From Winogradskyella sp. (GTDB lineage Bacteria; Bacteroidota; Bacteroidia; Flavobacteriales; Flavobacteriaceae), in NCBI RefSeq assembly GCF_028289625.1, contig NZ_JANQOM010000004.1, positions 1-60,274 of the forward strand: a DNA stretch of 60,274 nucleotides, written 5' to 3'. A program made the position numbers and the translations under genes. Below are positions 24,918-32,416 of the stretch, piece by piece. Every line of letters starts with the position of its first letter. The first letter of the stretch is position 1. Under the pieces are notes generated by a model. The model had not been told where the DNA came from. It searched no databases and was given only the letters and a program-made list of their open reading frames with translations.

Positions 24918-25673
24918 TTAAGTATGTTGTTGCAAGTATTTTGAAGGTCGTATGCCATAAGTTTTTAAAAAACTATCGGAGAAATGCGTAGCACTTTTAA
25001 AACCAATACGATGAGATACTTCTGATATGCCCACGCGCTGTCTATGAAGTAAGAGCATGCCTTTATGTAGTCTAAAGTTTTTAATGAATTTTCTTGGTGT
25101 TACACCAGTTAATCGTGTTAATCGCCAAAATAATTGTCCATAAGTGATGTGCAATGCCTTAGTAAAATGATGAACACCTAATTCCACGTTTTGCCAATTC
25201 ATTTCGAGATAATCCATAAAGGCATTTATAAATGCTTCTTCCTTAGGTTTTAGTATTCTAATTAAGCTTTTATCAATTTCAGCATGTGAATTTATTTTTT
25301 GGTACGCTATTTTAACTCCGGATGTAATGACCAATTGATCTTTTATGACTTCGCAATAGCGTCTGCACTTTATGAGCTCTTTTTCGCTATGGGTCTCTGA
25401 TTTAACCAATGCTATGTTCAGTTTTCGGCTAAAAGACTTATGTTTTGGTGTAACATATTTGAATTTGTAACGCACATCCAAAGCACATTGCACAGCATTT
25501 GTAATATCCTTAAAAAACACAACATAGTTATTATTGTCTCTTTTCTCAATTTCACCTTCATATTTTTGAACCGTTTTTGCAACACTTGAGTGAAATTTTT
25601 GTGTAAAGATGGTGTACTGAGATGCCTCTACTCTAGACATAAAATCGCTAATCTCAATTACCATTATAACCAT
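24918..25673 (-). CDS. AraC-type regulator with degenerate nucleotide-cyclase-like domain
   Basis: This 251-residue protein ends in an AraC helix-turn-helix domain (about 150-248), with VTPRKFIKNFRLHKGMLLL, then VGISEVSHRIGFKSATHFSDSF and GIRPSKYL. The N-terminal 110 residues resemble class III adenylate/guanylate cyclases: an opening MVIEISDF strand, FTQKFHSSVAKTVQKYEGEIEKR, YVVFFKDITNAVQCALDVRYKF, then a LNIALV strand. The second metal-binding Asp position (KxxGD in active enzymes) reads RDNNN, so catalysis is unlikely and ligand sensing is more plausible. No neighbour shares its operon. Family 1 and family 2 repeats flank it, and the gene seems to sit inside what is elsewhere one composite repeat. 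The cyclase comparison is by eye and tentative; the AraC call is firm. Confidence 0.85.
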   Translation of the reverse strand: MVIMVIEISDFMSRVEASQYTIFTQKFHSSVAKTVQKYEGEIEKRDNNNYVVFFKDITNAVQCALDVRYKFKYVTPKHKSFSRKLNIALVKSETHSEKELIKCRRYCEVIKDQLVITSGVKIAYQKINSHAEIDKSLIRILKPKEEAFINAFMDYLEMNWQNVELGVHHFTKALHITYGQLFWRLTRLTGVTPRKFIKNFRLHKGMLLLHRQRVGISEVSHRIGFKSATHFSDSFLKTYGIRPSKYLQQHT

Positions 25674-25743
25674 AGGAATCTATTTTTCAACAAGTTAATG
25701 AATTTAAGTTACAATGCCAACAGAAAACCACCAATAGATATCT

Positions 25744-25831
25744 CACGAATAAAGCTGAAGCTATCCGTCTTACAAGACTTTGGAAGGCGAAGCGCATAGG
25801 GTAAACTTCACGCTAGTACTTTATAAGATAA
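25744..25831 (+). repeat. Dispersed intergenic repeat family 2, copy 2
   Basis: It starts CACGAATAAAGC and ends CTTCACGCTAGTACTTTATA. The start matches 29041 (GCGAATAAAGC) and the end matches 20651 (CACGCTAGTACATTATA). The middle is not shared. Confidence 0.4.
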
Positions 25832-25882
25832 TTAGACGTCATAGTACGTCTATTCTTAAGTGTACGAGCTGTCTATTTTCAG

Positions 25883-25950
25883 TAGAGTATTGATACACGC
25901 CAAGATCAAGGAACTTTGTGGACTTTGATAAAGGCGTGTATAACTCTCTA
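25883..25950. repeat. Long imperfect hairpin downstream of the DUF4097 gene
   Basis: Outer arms TAGAGTATTGATACACGCC (25883-25901) and GGCGTGTATAACTCTCTA (25933-25950) pair with few mismatches. Inner ATCAAGG/CTTTGAT arms extend the stem. It could end the ECF operon transcript, whose last stop is at 25959, or be a relic of a small hairpin element. Confidence 0.5.
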
Positions 25951-25958
25951 CCTTAGCA

Positions 25959-26729
25959 CTAAGATTTGGTCTTTTTAATAGCCAAAGGGCCATTTTCCGT
26001 GGACAGAAAAAGTAACGCTCCGCCTCCATTTATTCTCGCAGTGTTTATTATAGGTTGCTTAGCATATACTTTGATGTTGAGATTAATTATTTTCTTGTCC
26101 GTCTCTAAACTAAAATCAGATTCCACATAACCATTTTTCCGTGAAATTAGTCGTAGGTCGCGAGCTGTATCTTTAGGTAAAGTGGCTGTAACTCCACCAT
26201 TCATGGTTACCAAAGAAATGGGATAATCTTTATGGATATGACTAAACCTTGCATTTATCTCGCCATTGGCTGCATTGACTAGTGCATATTTTCCAATCTG
26301 ATCTAGCTTTACAGAACCGTTTAAACTATTAATTTCAATACCATGTTGCATATTATTGACATAAATATTACCGCCTTTTAAAAGTTCTATTTCGAGAAAT
26401 AGATGGCTTGGTATATTGAGTTTAATGTCTATAGATTCAAAGCCTTTGGGTGTTCTAGCCGTTATGAATAATTTCTTTTTTAGAACTTCAAACTTCAGGT
26501 ATTTAGAAAGATTATCAATAGGCTTAGGTTGTTTTGAAGTGTCCGTAAATATCGCGGAGATATTAAACACTTCTTCTTGGCCATCTGTTCCATTGACATC
26601 AATATCTCCCCAATGCGTAGTTATATAAATGCCTTCTATGTCCTTATATTCAGAAAGTTCTTGTTGGCTAAAGCCTATAGCGTTAGCCGTTAGTAAAATA
26701 GTTAATAGGATACATTTCATTGTTTTCAT
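25959..26729 (-). CDS. DUF4097-like secreted beta-repeat protein
   Basis: This 256-residue protein has a Sec signal peptide (about 1-22, ending GFSQ). The mature part consists of short strand repeats of the DUF4097/putative adhesin type, for example IYITTHWGDIDVNG, GGNIYVNNMQHGIEI, NSLNGSVKLDQIG and NAANGEINARFSHI, which build a beta helix-like stack. The family is common beside ECF sigma and anti-sigma genes in Bacteroidota, but its molecular role is not established. It is the last gene of a three-gene operon, 50 bases after the anti-sigma gene. It probably acts in the periplasm or outer membrane and may feed a signal back to the anti-sigma factor. Confidence 0.8.
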   Translation of the reverse strand: MKTMKCILLTILLTANAIGFSQQELSEYKDIEGIYITTHWGDIDVNGTDGQEEVFNISAIFTDTSKQPKPIDNLSKYLKFEVLKKKLFITARTPKGFESIDIKLNIPSHLFLEIELLKGGNIYVNNMQHGIEINSLNGSVKLDQIGKYALVNAANGEINARFSHIHKDYPISLVTMNGGVTATLPKDTARDLRLISRKNGYVESDFSLETDKKIINLNIKVYAKQPIINTARINGGGALLFLSTENGPLAIKKTKS

Positions 26730-26779
26730 AATTGTTCGTTTTTTGTTTTATTCGCCATAGCTTTAGCAAAAGCGAATTG

Positions 26780-27439
26780 TTATTGATTTGATAAAATATA
26801 GTTTGCCTTTTGTCTTACTGAGGCATCTAAATCCTCTTTTTGTGAAAATATCAACAGTGCATCAGAAATAGCAACATGTGTTGAGGATTCAAATATGTCG
26901 AGAAGCGCCATTTGCACTGATGGAATGGATTCATTTTGAAGATTGTCATAAAACTCTTGGTTTAGTTTAGATTTATGATGGGTTAACAAATCCACAATGG
27001 TCACTTTAATATTAGGGTGAACATCGTTTTTAAGTTCAGACTGCAACCAATCAATATCTGTGGACGTTAACTCCGTACCGTTTAAATTATAGATATAACG
27101 TATTCTGTCTGGATTGGAGTTTAGTGCTCTATAAGCGTCTTCGTAAGAATTATTGTAATTAAACACGAATAATAGAAGTATAATACTTGCCGCCGCTAGC
27201 CCTAATGGTAGCCAACGTTTCAGATAGATAACCGACTTTTGGTTTGTGCTTTTTTCATTAATAAATTGATAGAATCGATTATCTGCTTGAGGATTGATGG
27301 TTTCTAAAGGGATTTCTTTTAAATCTGAAACTAGCTGCTTCAAAACTTTTGCTTCCCCACGAGCGCGATCACTATTTAGTTGATCAGAAATACCATCTAT
27401 ATAATCCATAATGTCCTTATCTGTATTGTCGTTTTTCAT
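26780..27439 (-). CDS. Anti-sigma factor with HEAT-like C-terminal domain
   Basis: This 219-residue single-pass membrane protein has a cytoplasmic N-terminal part (1-75) with acidic helices (DKDIMDYIDGISDQLN), one transmembrane helix (about 76-94) and a periplasmic helical repeat region (about 100-219) with PNIKVTIVDLLTHH and PSVQMALLDIFESS units typical of HEAT repeats. It should hold the ECF sigma factor inactive until a signal reaches the outer domain. It has no zinc-binding HxxxCxxC motif. The start overlaps the sigma-factor stop by four bases, which is a strong sign of translational coupling and fixed stoichiometry. Confidence 0.8.
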   Translation of the reverse strand: MKNDNTDKDIMDYIDGISDQLNSDRARGEAKVLKQLVSDLKEIPLETINPQADNRFYQFINEKSTNQKSVIYLKRWLPLGLAAASIILLLFVFNYNNSYEDAYRALNSNPDRIRYIYNLNGTELTSTDIDWLQSELKNDVHPNIKVTIVDLLTHHKSKLNQEFYDNLQNESIPSVQMALLDIFESSTHVAISDALLIFSQKEDLDASVRQKANYILSNQ

Positions 27440-27975
27440 AATTCTAAATCTTTGAGAATTTCTTTTAGCTTTTTAAGTGATCTACACACCTTAATACGCG
27501 CATTGTTGATAGACATATTTTCAGTGGTTGCAATATCTTCGTAGCTCATCTCGAGCAAATAGTACATGCTTATGATATTTCTTTGATAAGGATCTAATTG
27601 ATCAAGTGCGTTGTATAGTTGCTTGTGCTTGTAACTTTCATCAATAGAGGTATCTTGGGCTTCTATAGTATATGTGACTTTGGTTTTATCTATAGATTCA
27701 AACCTATTAGACGTCTTGTAGGTGTCCTTAAGAAGATTTACAGCAATCTGAAATATCCAAGGGCGCACTTTTTTAGAAAGATTGAAGCTATGGCAGTACT
27801 TATAAACTCTTTCAAAGGTTTCCATAAGAAGATCATTACTTAAGTCATAATCTCTCGTACATCTTAAAAAATGATTGAAAATCTGTTTCTTATAGCGTTC
27901 ATATAAAGTTCCTAGGATTTCGATATCACCATTTTTTAATCTATCGAGTAATATTTCGTCTTTGACTTCTATCAT
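27436..27975 (-). CDS. ECF-type RNA polymerase sigma factor
   Basis: This 179-residue sigma-70 family member has region 2 at about 12-85 (LYERYKKQIFNHFLRC, SNDLLMETFERVYKYC, RPWIFQIAVNLLKDTYK) and region 4 at about 118-175 (LDQLDPYQRNIISMYYLLEMSYEDIATTENMS, split across two helices, then ARIKVCRSLKKLKE). No extra domains are present. It directs RNA polymerase to a stress or envelope regulon and is probably controlled by the membrane anti-sigma factor encoded next, with which it overlaps by four bases. Such factors usually drive their own operon, so the 28 kb intergenic region should contain its target promoter; I could not define it. Confidence 0.95.
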   Translation of the reverse strand: MIEVKDEILLDRLKNGDIEILGTLYERYKKQIFNHFLRCTRDYDLSNDLLMETFERVYKYCHSFNLSKKVRPWIFQIAVNLLKDTYKTSNRFESIDKTKVTYTIEAQDTSIDESYKHKQLYNALDQLDPYQRNIISMYYLLEMSYEDIATTENMSINNARIKVCRSLKKLKEILKDLEL

Positions 27976-28129
27976 CTATACTATATACTTGGTAATTCTA
28001 ATTTCATTTCATTTTTTAAAAAATTTATGGTTGAAATTCTAATACGGTAATCTATACTATAGAATTTATGAGGATAAAGAGTTATTCATATACTGAAATC
28101 AAAAAAAGATAGGGTATGGTTAAGGACAG

Positions 28130-28786
28130 CTAATCTTTACAACAAAGGGTTTCAATATCCTCAAAGGTCATGAGTCCAAAGTGTTTATTGACGACTTGGT
28201 TATTTTTAATAAAGATGGACATGGGCAGAAATTCTTCGGGATTCATCCAATCTTTGTCAATGATAGATCCTATGGTTGATGGTACAATACGGTTTTCAAT
28301 AAAGCGCTTAATCGTTTCTGGCGATTCATTGCTTAAAGCTATGACTTTGAGTTTATTCGCGTATTTATCTTCTACCTTTTTAAGATCAGGAAGTTCCTTA
28401 ATACATGGTGGACAAAACGTACCCCAAAAATTTATGATGATTAGCTCAGAATCAATACTCGATAATCGTTTAATCTCGTTGGTTTTCACATCGATAAAAG
28501 ATACATCACTAATGGGTTTACCTATGGTCTTTTCTACAGAAACTAAAGTTTTTATCATAGGCCTAAAAGGGACATTGATACAGTAAAAAAGACCAACAAT
28601 TATAAAAACTAATATTGTAAGCATCCAACGGCTTATTTTAGTAAATAATGTTTTGGCTGTCTTTTTGCTGAGTAAGCGATCTGTAATTAGTACCAATACC
28701 AATAAAATGCCAAGTACAATATTACCGTAGCTATCTACAAAACTCGCATTATCAGTAATGGGTTGAAGCCAACTTTCCATACTCAA
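28130..28786 (-). CDS. Membrane-anchored TlpA-like thioredoxin-fold protein
   Basis: This 218-residue protein has two N-terminal hydrophobic helices (about 20-37 and 55-72) and a periplasmic thioredoxin-fold domain of the TlpA/ResA type (about 85-210). The redox motif is WGTFCPPC (Cys125, Cys128), followed by IKELPDLKKVEDKY. The conserved cis-Pro falls in EEFLPMSIFIKN. It should reduce or oxidise disulfides in exported proteins, with electrons perhaps supplied through the membrane by a CcdA-like partner not seen in this window. Two extra cysteines near the C-terminus (LCCKD) are unusual. It lies alone upstream of the ECF operon on the same strand, 154 bases away. Confidence 0.85.
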   Translation of the reverse strand: MSMESWLQPITDNASFVDSYGNIVLGILLVLVLITDRLLSKKTAKTLFTKISRWMLTILVFIIVGLFYCINVPFRPMIKTLVSVEKTIGKPISDVSFIDVKTNEIKRLSSIDSELIIINFWGTFCPPCIKELPDLKKVEDKYANKLKVIALSNESPETIKRFIENRIVPSTIGSIIDKDWMNPEEFLPMSIFIKNNQVVNKHFGLMTFEDIETLCCKD

Positions 28787-28872
28787 TATATTACACTAAC
28801 TCTAAATACCTTGATGGCATATAGTTGATATATCTAAAAATACGAGTTTCATATCACTTTTAAAATAGTGCT

Positions 28873-28930
28873 GCCATTCTACACGATTTTTCCACTACTC
28901 CACTACCCTTTCTGTATAGGAATACGCTGC
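28873..28930 (+). repeat. Dispersed intergenic repeat family 1, copy C
   Basis: It reads GCCATTCTACACGATTTTTC, then CCACTACCCTTTCTGTATAGG. Copy D at 30355 has GCCATTTCACACACATTTC, then CCACTACCTTTTCTGCATAG. C and D flank the M50-TPR gene in direct orientation and are the most alike of the family. Confidence 0.6.
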
Positions 28931-29040
28931 TGACTCTGTAAAGAAACTTTTGGAAATTTTTTTAAGAAATTTGTAGTACAAATTTTCGCTTTTATCCAAA
29001 TCGTAGATTCATGAGCACGATAACTTAGAATAGACATCTT

Positions 29041-29085
29041 GCGAATAAAGCCCATGTTTACATAACACGAGAAGGTTATAGGACA
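29041..29085 (+). repeat. Dispersed intergenic repeat family 2, copy 3
   Basis: It begins GCGAATAAAGCCCATGTTTA and ends GGTTATAGGACAG. AAAGCCCATGTTTACA is shared exactly with copy 1 at 20651. Confidence 0.5.
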
Positions 29086-29175
29086 GAATTGTCAATCATA
29101 ATTTGATGCTATGTAAAATGACTTTGCTGTTTATCTAATTGCTATATTGTAGTTGCAATATAGAATTTATAATTA

Positions 29176-30354
29176 ATGGTAGAATATATTCTTTTTTTAG
29201 GATTATTTTTTACAATACTTCGACCTTTCACTACTTTAATACATGAATTAGGGCATGGTATTCCTGCTTTAATTTTTACTGATAAAAAGGTGACTTTATA
29301 TTTAGGATCCTATGGGAATCCGGATAAAAGTTTTAAAGTTGTTTTTGGTCGATTAGAACTTTTTTTTAACAAACAACTTTTCAATTGGAATGTAGGTCTT
29401 TGTGTTATGGAAGAAAAAACACTTGCAATTAATAAACAGATTGTATTTGTTTTAATGGGACCTTTGGCATCTCTTATACTATCCATAGTTCTGACTTATG
29501 CAATTGTTATTGCTGATTTTAGTGATTATACTTTAGCCGTTCTGTTTTTGGTTAATATTTCTACATATTATGATTTCTTTGTAAATATTGTCCCTAGTTC
29601 TAGACCTATTAAACTTTATAATGGCTCAATTGTTTATAATGACGGTAGTCGAATATTAGAACTATTAAAATTCAAAAAAGCCCCTGAAGAATATAGTATT
29701 GGCACAGAGTATTATAATAATAAAGAATATGCTTTGGCAGCTAAAGAATTCGAAAAAGTACTTGCTAAAGGTTATCAAGAACCCATAATATATCAATTAC
29801 TAATAAGTGCATATTTACAAATTAAAGACAATGACAGTGCTTTAAGAATAAATAAGTCTTATGATGCACGATTTAGAGAATCATTTAACTCAAATGATTA
29901 TACAAATATGGGGCTGATAAAATCATTTTCAGGAGCTTACGAAGAGGCTGTTCAAGACTATGATAAAGCTATAGAACTTAATCCCAATAATCATATAGCT
30001 TATAATAATCGTGGTTATACATTCAATATTATGGCAGACTATAAAAGTGCTATACCTGACTTTGAGAAAGCAATAGAGTTGGAAGAAAATTTTGCATATG
30101 CATTAAACAATATAGGTTTCGCAAAGATTAAACTTGGATTTAAGGGTGAAGGACTATCAGATTTAAAAAAATCGATGACCCTTGATGGTACAAATTCTTA
30201 TTGTTATATGAATTTCGGTATTTATCATTATGATAATAAAGAGTATGAAAAAGCCTTAGATTACTTTGAAAAGGCAAAAGAGTTAGATACTACCACCTAT
30301 TTACTAGATGGGTTTTTAGAAAAGACTAAAGAAAAATTAGGGCTTAGTTTATAA
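29176..30354 (+). CDS. M50-like membrane metalloprotease fused to TPR repeats
   Basis: This 392-residue protein has two parts. Residues 1-165 form a site-2-protease-like membrane domain. The zinc motif His23-Glu-Leu-Gly-His27 lies in the first helix, further helices run at about 88-112 and 117-136, and Asn137-Ile-Val-Pro140 with Asp156-Gly157 corresponds to the NxxP...DG third-ligand motif. Residues about 170-392 form about six tetratricopeptide repeats (for example YEEAVQDYDKAIELNPNN and YEKALDYFEKAKELD). It may cut membrane-embedded regulators, such as an anti-sigma factor, with the TPR part recruiting substrate. The ECF/anti-sigma operon 1.2 kb away is a possible partner, by position only. 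Direct repeats C and D bracket the gene. Confidence 0.75.
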   Translation: MVEYILFLGLFFTILRPFTTLIHELGHGIPALIFTDKKVTLYLGSYGNPDKSFKVVFGRLELFFNKQLFNWNVGLCVMEEKTLAINKQIVFVLMGPLASLILSIVLTYAIVIADFSDYTLAVLFLVNISTYYDFFVNIVPSSRPIKLYNGSIVYNDGSRILELLKFKKAPEEYSIGTEYYNNKEYALAAKEFEKVLAKGYQEPIIYQLLISAYLQIKDNDSALRINKSYDARFRESFNSNDYTNMGLIKSFSGAYEEAVQDYDKAIELNPNNHIAYNNRGYTFNIMADYKSAIPDFEKAIELEENFAYALNNIGFAKIKLGFKGEGLSDLKKSMTLDGTNSYCYMNFGIYHYDNKEYEKALDYFEKAKELDTTTYLLDGFLEKTKEKLGLSL

Positions 30355-30405
30355 GCCATTTCACACACATTTCTCCACTACCTTTTCTGCATAGAGGTGC
30401 GCCAC
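30355..30405 (+). repeat. Dispersed intergenic repeat family 1, copy D
   Basis: It starts immediately after the M50-TPR stop codon with GCCATTTCACACACATTTC and ends GAGGTGCGCCAC. It is closest to copy C on the other side of that gene. Confidence 0.6.
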
Positions 30406-30416
30406 AAAAAGTGTTT

Positions 30417-31049
30417 TTATGCTTGTTTCCATGAGTCCTTTAATACTCGTATTAATTGATTAATACCAGAAGTACCTCCAGAAAGAACTGCCGCTGTAAA
30501 AATGATATCTATGTATGACAACATCTTGTGATTGAGTGCATCGCTTGACATGTCGAAAAAATCCCTTAGAATGGTAACTCCCGTCATGGCTATAATTAAT
30601 CCAATGACAAAGGCCACTCTTCTAACATACGCTGATCTATCGGAATCCGTTGTTGCAATTTTGTCTTTTGCGACCTGCTTTGTATTCCTAAACGATGCTA
30701 GCTGTGAATCTAATTTCTGAATTGAAGCTGCCGAACCCTGTAATTGCACGTTTAGCATCTCTTTGCGAATAAGTTTTTCCTCATCCTTTGCAATAGACAA
30801 GGTGTTTAGAGCTTGCACTCTTTCTTCTTTATCTGTTTCATCTTGCGGGAAAAACACAGCTATAAATTGATCTAAAAGCGCGCCAACTAGGATTAATTTT
30901 ACAGCTACCTTAGTGAGAATATCTAAGGGTTCTTCTTTATTTGGTTCTAAAGTTGGTATTTTTCCTTCATAGTATGGTGCAATGAAAAAAATTAGTGTAA
31001 TTCCTACGAGCGTCAAGAACACCCACCAATGGTCTTTTAAAATTTTCAT
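30417..31049 (-). CDS. Membrane protein of unknown function with central coiled coil
   Basis: This protein has 210 residues from the ATG at 31049. The frame continues upstream to 31193, but that extension is aromatic-rich and unlike a real N-terminus. Hydrophobic helices lie near 8-26, 46-64, 145-162 and 176-195. Between the second and third is a charged helical stretch (DEEKLIRKEMLNVQLQGSA, then LDSQLASFRNTKQVAKDKI) that could form a coiled coil. I do not recognise the family and see no catalytic motif. It is convergent with the M50-TPR gene and stands alone. The terminal LSGGTSGINQLIRVLKDSW segment looks amphipathic. Confidence 0.6.
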   Translation of the reverse strand: MKILKDHWWVFLTLVGITLIFFIAPYYEGKIPTLEPNKEEPLDILTKVAVKLILVGALLDQFIAVFFPQDETDKEERVQALNTLSIAKDEEKLIRKEMLNVQLQGSAASIQKLDSQLASFRNTKQVAKDKIATTDSDRSAYVRRVAFVIGLIIAMTGVTILRDFFDMSSDALNHKMLSYIDIIFTAAVLSGGTSGINQLIRVLKDSWKQA

Positions 31050-31314
31050 ATGTCGTTTTTTTGGATGGTTTATAAATATTGGTACAATATGCTTATCAAA
31101 CGTATGGGAATAAGCAAAAAATAACCATACCCAATATTGAGTAAATTTGATATTAAAATGCGCTATTAATAAAATAAGGGTGGGATTAATCACTAATAAT
31201 CAAGCGATTGTGGAATACATATAATAAAAAAATTCAATTTCTTTCTTGACACATTTTCCTACTTAATTTATCCAATGAATAAATAGTTTTTTGTGAAGCT
31301 TAGTGCAATTTATA

Positions 31315-31341
31315 TTGTAGCCCATTTAATTAGTATCTTTA
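31315..31341 (+). promoter_or_regulatory. Possible promoter of the LamG lipoprotein gene
   Basis: TTG (31315-31317) and TATCTTTA (31334-31341, seven of eight matches to TAnnTTTG) are separated by 16 bases and end 31 bases before the start codon at 31373. The spacing is slightly short for the Bacteroidota consensus. Confidence 0.35.
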
Positions 31342-31372
31342 ATCTTTGTTATATTAATTCTTAATCCAAGCC

Positions 31373-32281
31373 ATGAACCATAGACTATTCCGCACATCGC
31401 CTATCCTTTTGTTACTCTTTACCTTTGCCCTTATCTATTCCTGTAAACAAAAGGAAAATACCGAGAAGGTTGCACCCGTAGACACCACCAAGTCAGAATT
31501 AAAAACCGCCTTAACGTTCTATGCCTCTTTTGATAACTCCGTAGATGCGGATTTTGCTCTTGGCGACAAACGTATGTATACAGTTCCCAATAGGCAAGCC
31601 AGGGATTCAGCACAGATTGGCTTGCACAAACCTGATATTCGCAGAGAAGACGGTAAAGGTAAATACGGCTCTGGGTTAGTATTTACGGAGCGCAGCCCTG
31701 GCTACATTTACTATCCTAGTGAAAACAATATCGTATATAGTACCGAGAATTGGAGTGCCGCTATTTCATTTTGGCTGCGATTGGACCCAGCAACAGATTT
31801 AAAACCAGGCTACTGTGACCCCATACAAATAACGGATGTCGGTTACAACGATGCTGGTATTTGGGTGGATTTCACCAAGGAAAACCCACGCGATTTTAGA
31901 TTGGGCGTTATTGGTGATCGAGATGTTTGGAATCCCAACCCTGAAGGTCCTGATAATGAAAATCCCATTTTCAACAATAGGTTAACCGCTGTTAAAAACC
32001 CGCCTTTTAGGCGCGATCAATGGACACATGTACTGGTCAATTTTTCAAATTTGAATACCGAGATTGGTGAGGCGTCTTTATATCTAAATGGAAAACTGAT
32101 GGGTACACGCGAACCTATTGATACACCTTTTACCTGGGAGATTTCAAAGTCTAATATTTATTTGGGCTTGGGTTATATTGGTCTTATGGACGAGCTGTCG
32201 ATTTTCAATCGCCATTTAACAGATGACGAAATCAGCACTATTTATACCTTAGAGAATGGCATACTTAGTGTTTTAGAGTGA
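31373..32281 (+). CDS. LamG-like jelly-roll lipoprotein
   Basis: This 302-residue protein has a lipobox ending IYSC (Cys24) followed by KQKEN. The body is a concanavalin/LamG-type beta sandwich (about 45-300): TFYASFDNSVDADFA at the start, KYGSGLVFTERSPGYIYY, WSAAISFWLRLDP, QWTHVLVNFSN, ASLYLNGKLMGT and LMDELSIFNRHLTDDEI at the end. The last block is the usual closing signature of LamG_3 domains. Such modules bind polysaccharide or sit in surface glycan-degrading proteins, but no catalytic domain is attached here. The gene is monocistronic and convergent with the large CHU_C gene. No terminator is clear between them. Confidence 0.85.
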   Translation: MNHRLFRTSPILLLLFTFALIYSCKQKENTEKVAPVDTTKSELKTALTFYASFDNSVDADFALGDKRMYTVPNRQARDSAQIGLHKPDIRREDGKGKYGSGLVFTERSPGYIYYPSENNIVYSTENWSAAISFWLRLDPATDLKPGYCDPIQITDVGYNDAGIWVDFTKENPRDFRLGVIGDRDVWNPNPEGPDNENPIFNNRLTAVKNPPFRRDQWTHVLVNFSNLNTEIGEASLYLNGKLMGTREPIDTPFTWEISKSNIYLGLGYIGLMDELSIFNRHLTDDEISTIYTLENGILSVLE

Positions 32282-32416
32282 ATTGAGCTTAAAGACTTCG
32301 GTTTAGCCCACTAAAAACAGATTTTTGATTGAACGTAAATATGTAATTGTTTAGCTTGTAATTAGTGGTTTTTATAGAAACTCATGTAAACGACTATCTT
32401 ATTAAGAAAATACTTC

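Larger units (their letters stand above)
28787..29175. other. 389-base intergenic region between divergent genes, with repeats
   Basis: It lies between the divergent TlpA-like and M50-TPR genes and so carries both promoters. It contains a family 1 repeat (28873-28930) and a family 2 repeat (29041-29085) in the same order as at 20531-20716. No small gene or RNA is recognisable. Near its end, CTATATTGtagttgCAATATAG (29140-29162) forms an 8-base inverted repeat just before the M50 gene, a possible operator. Confidence 0.5.
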
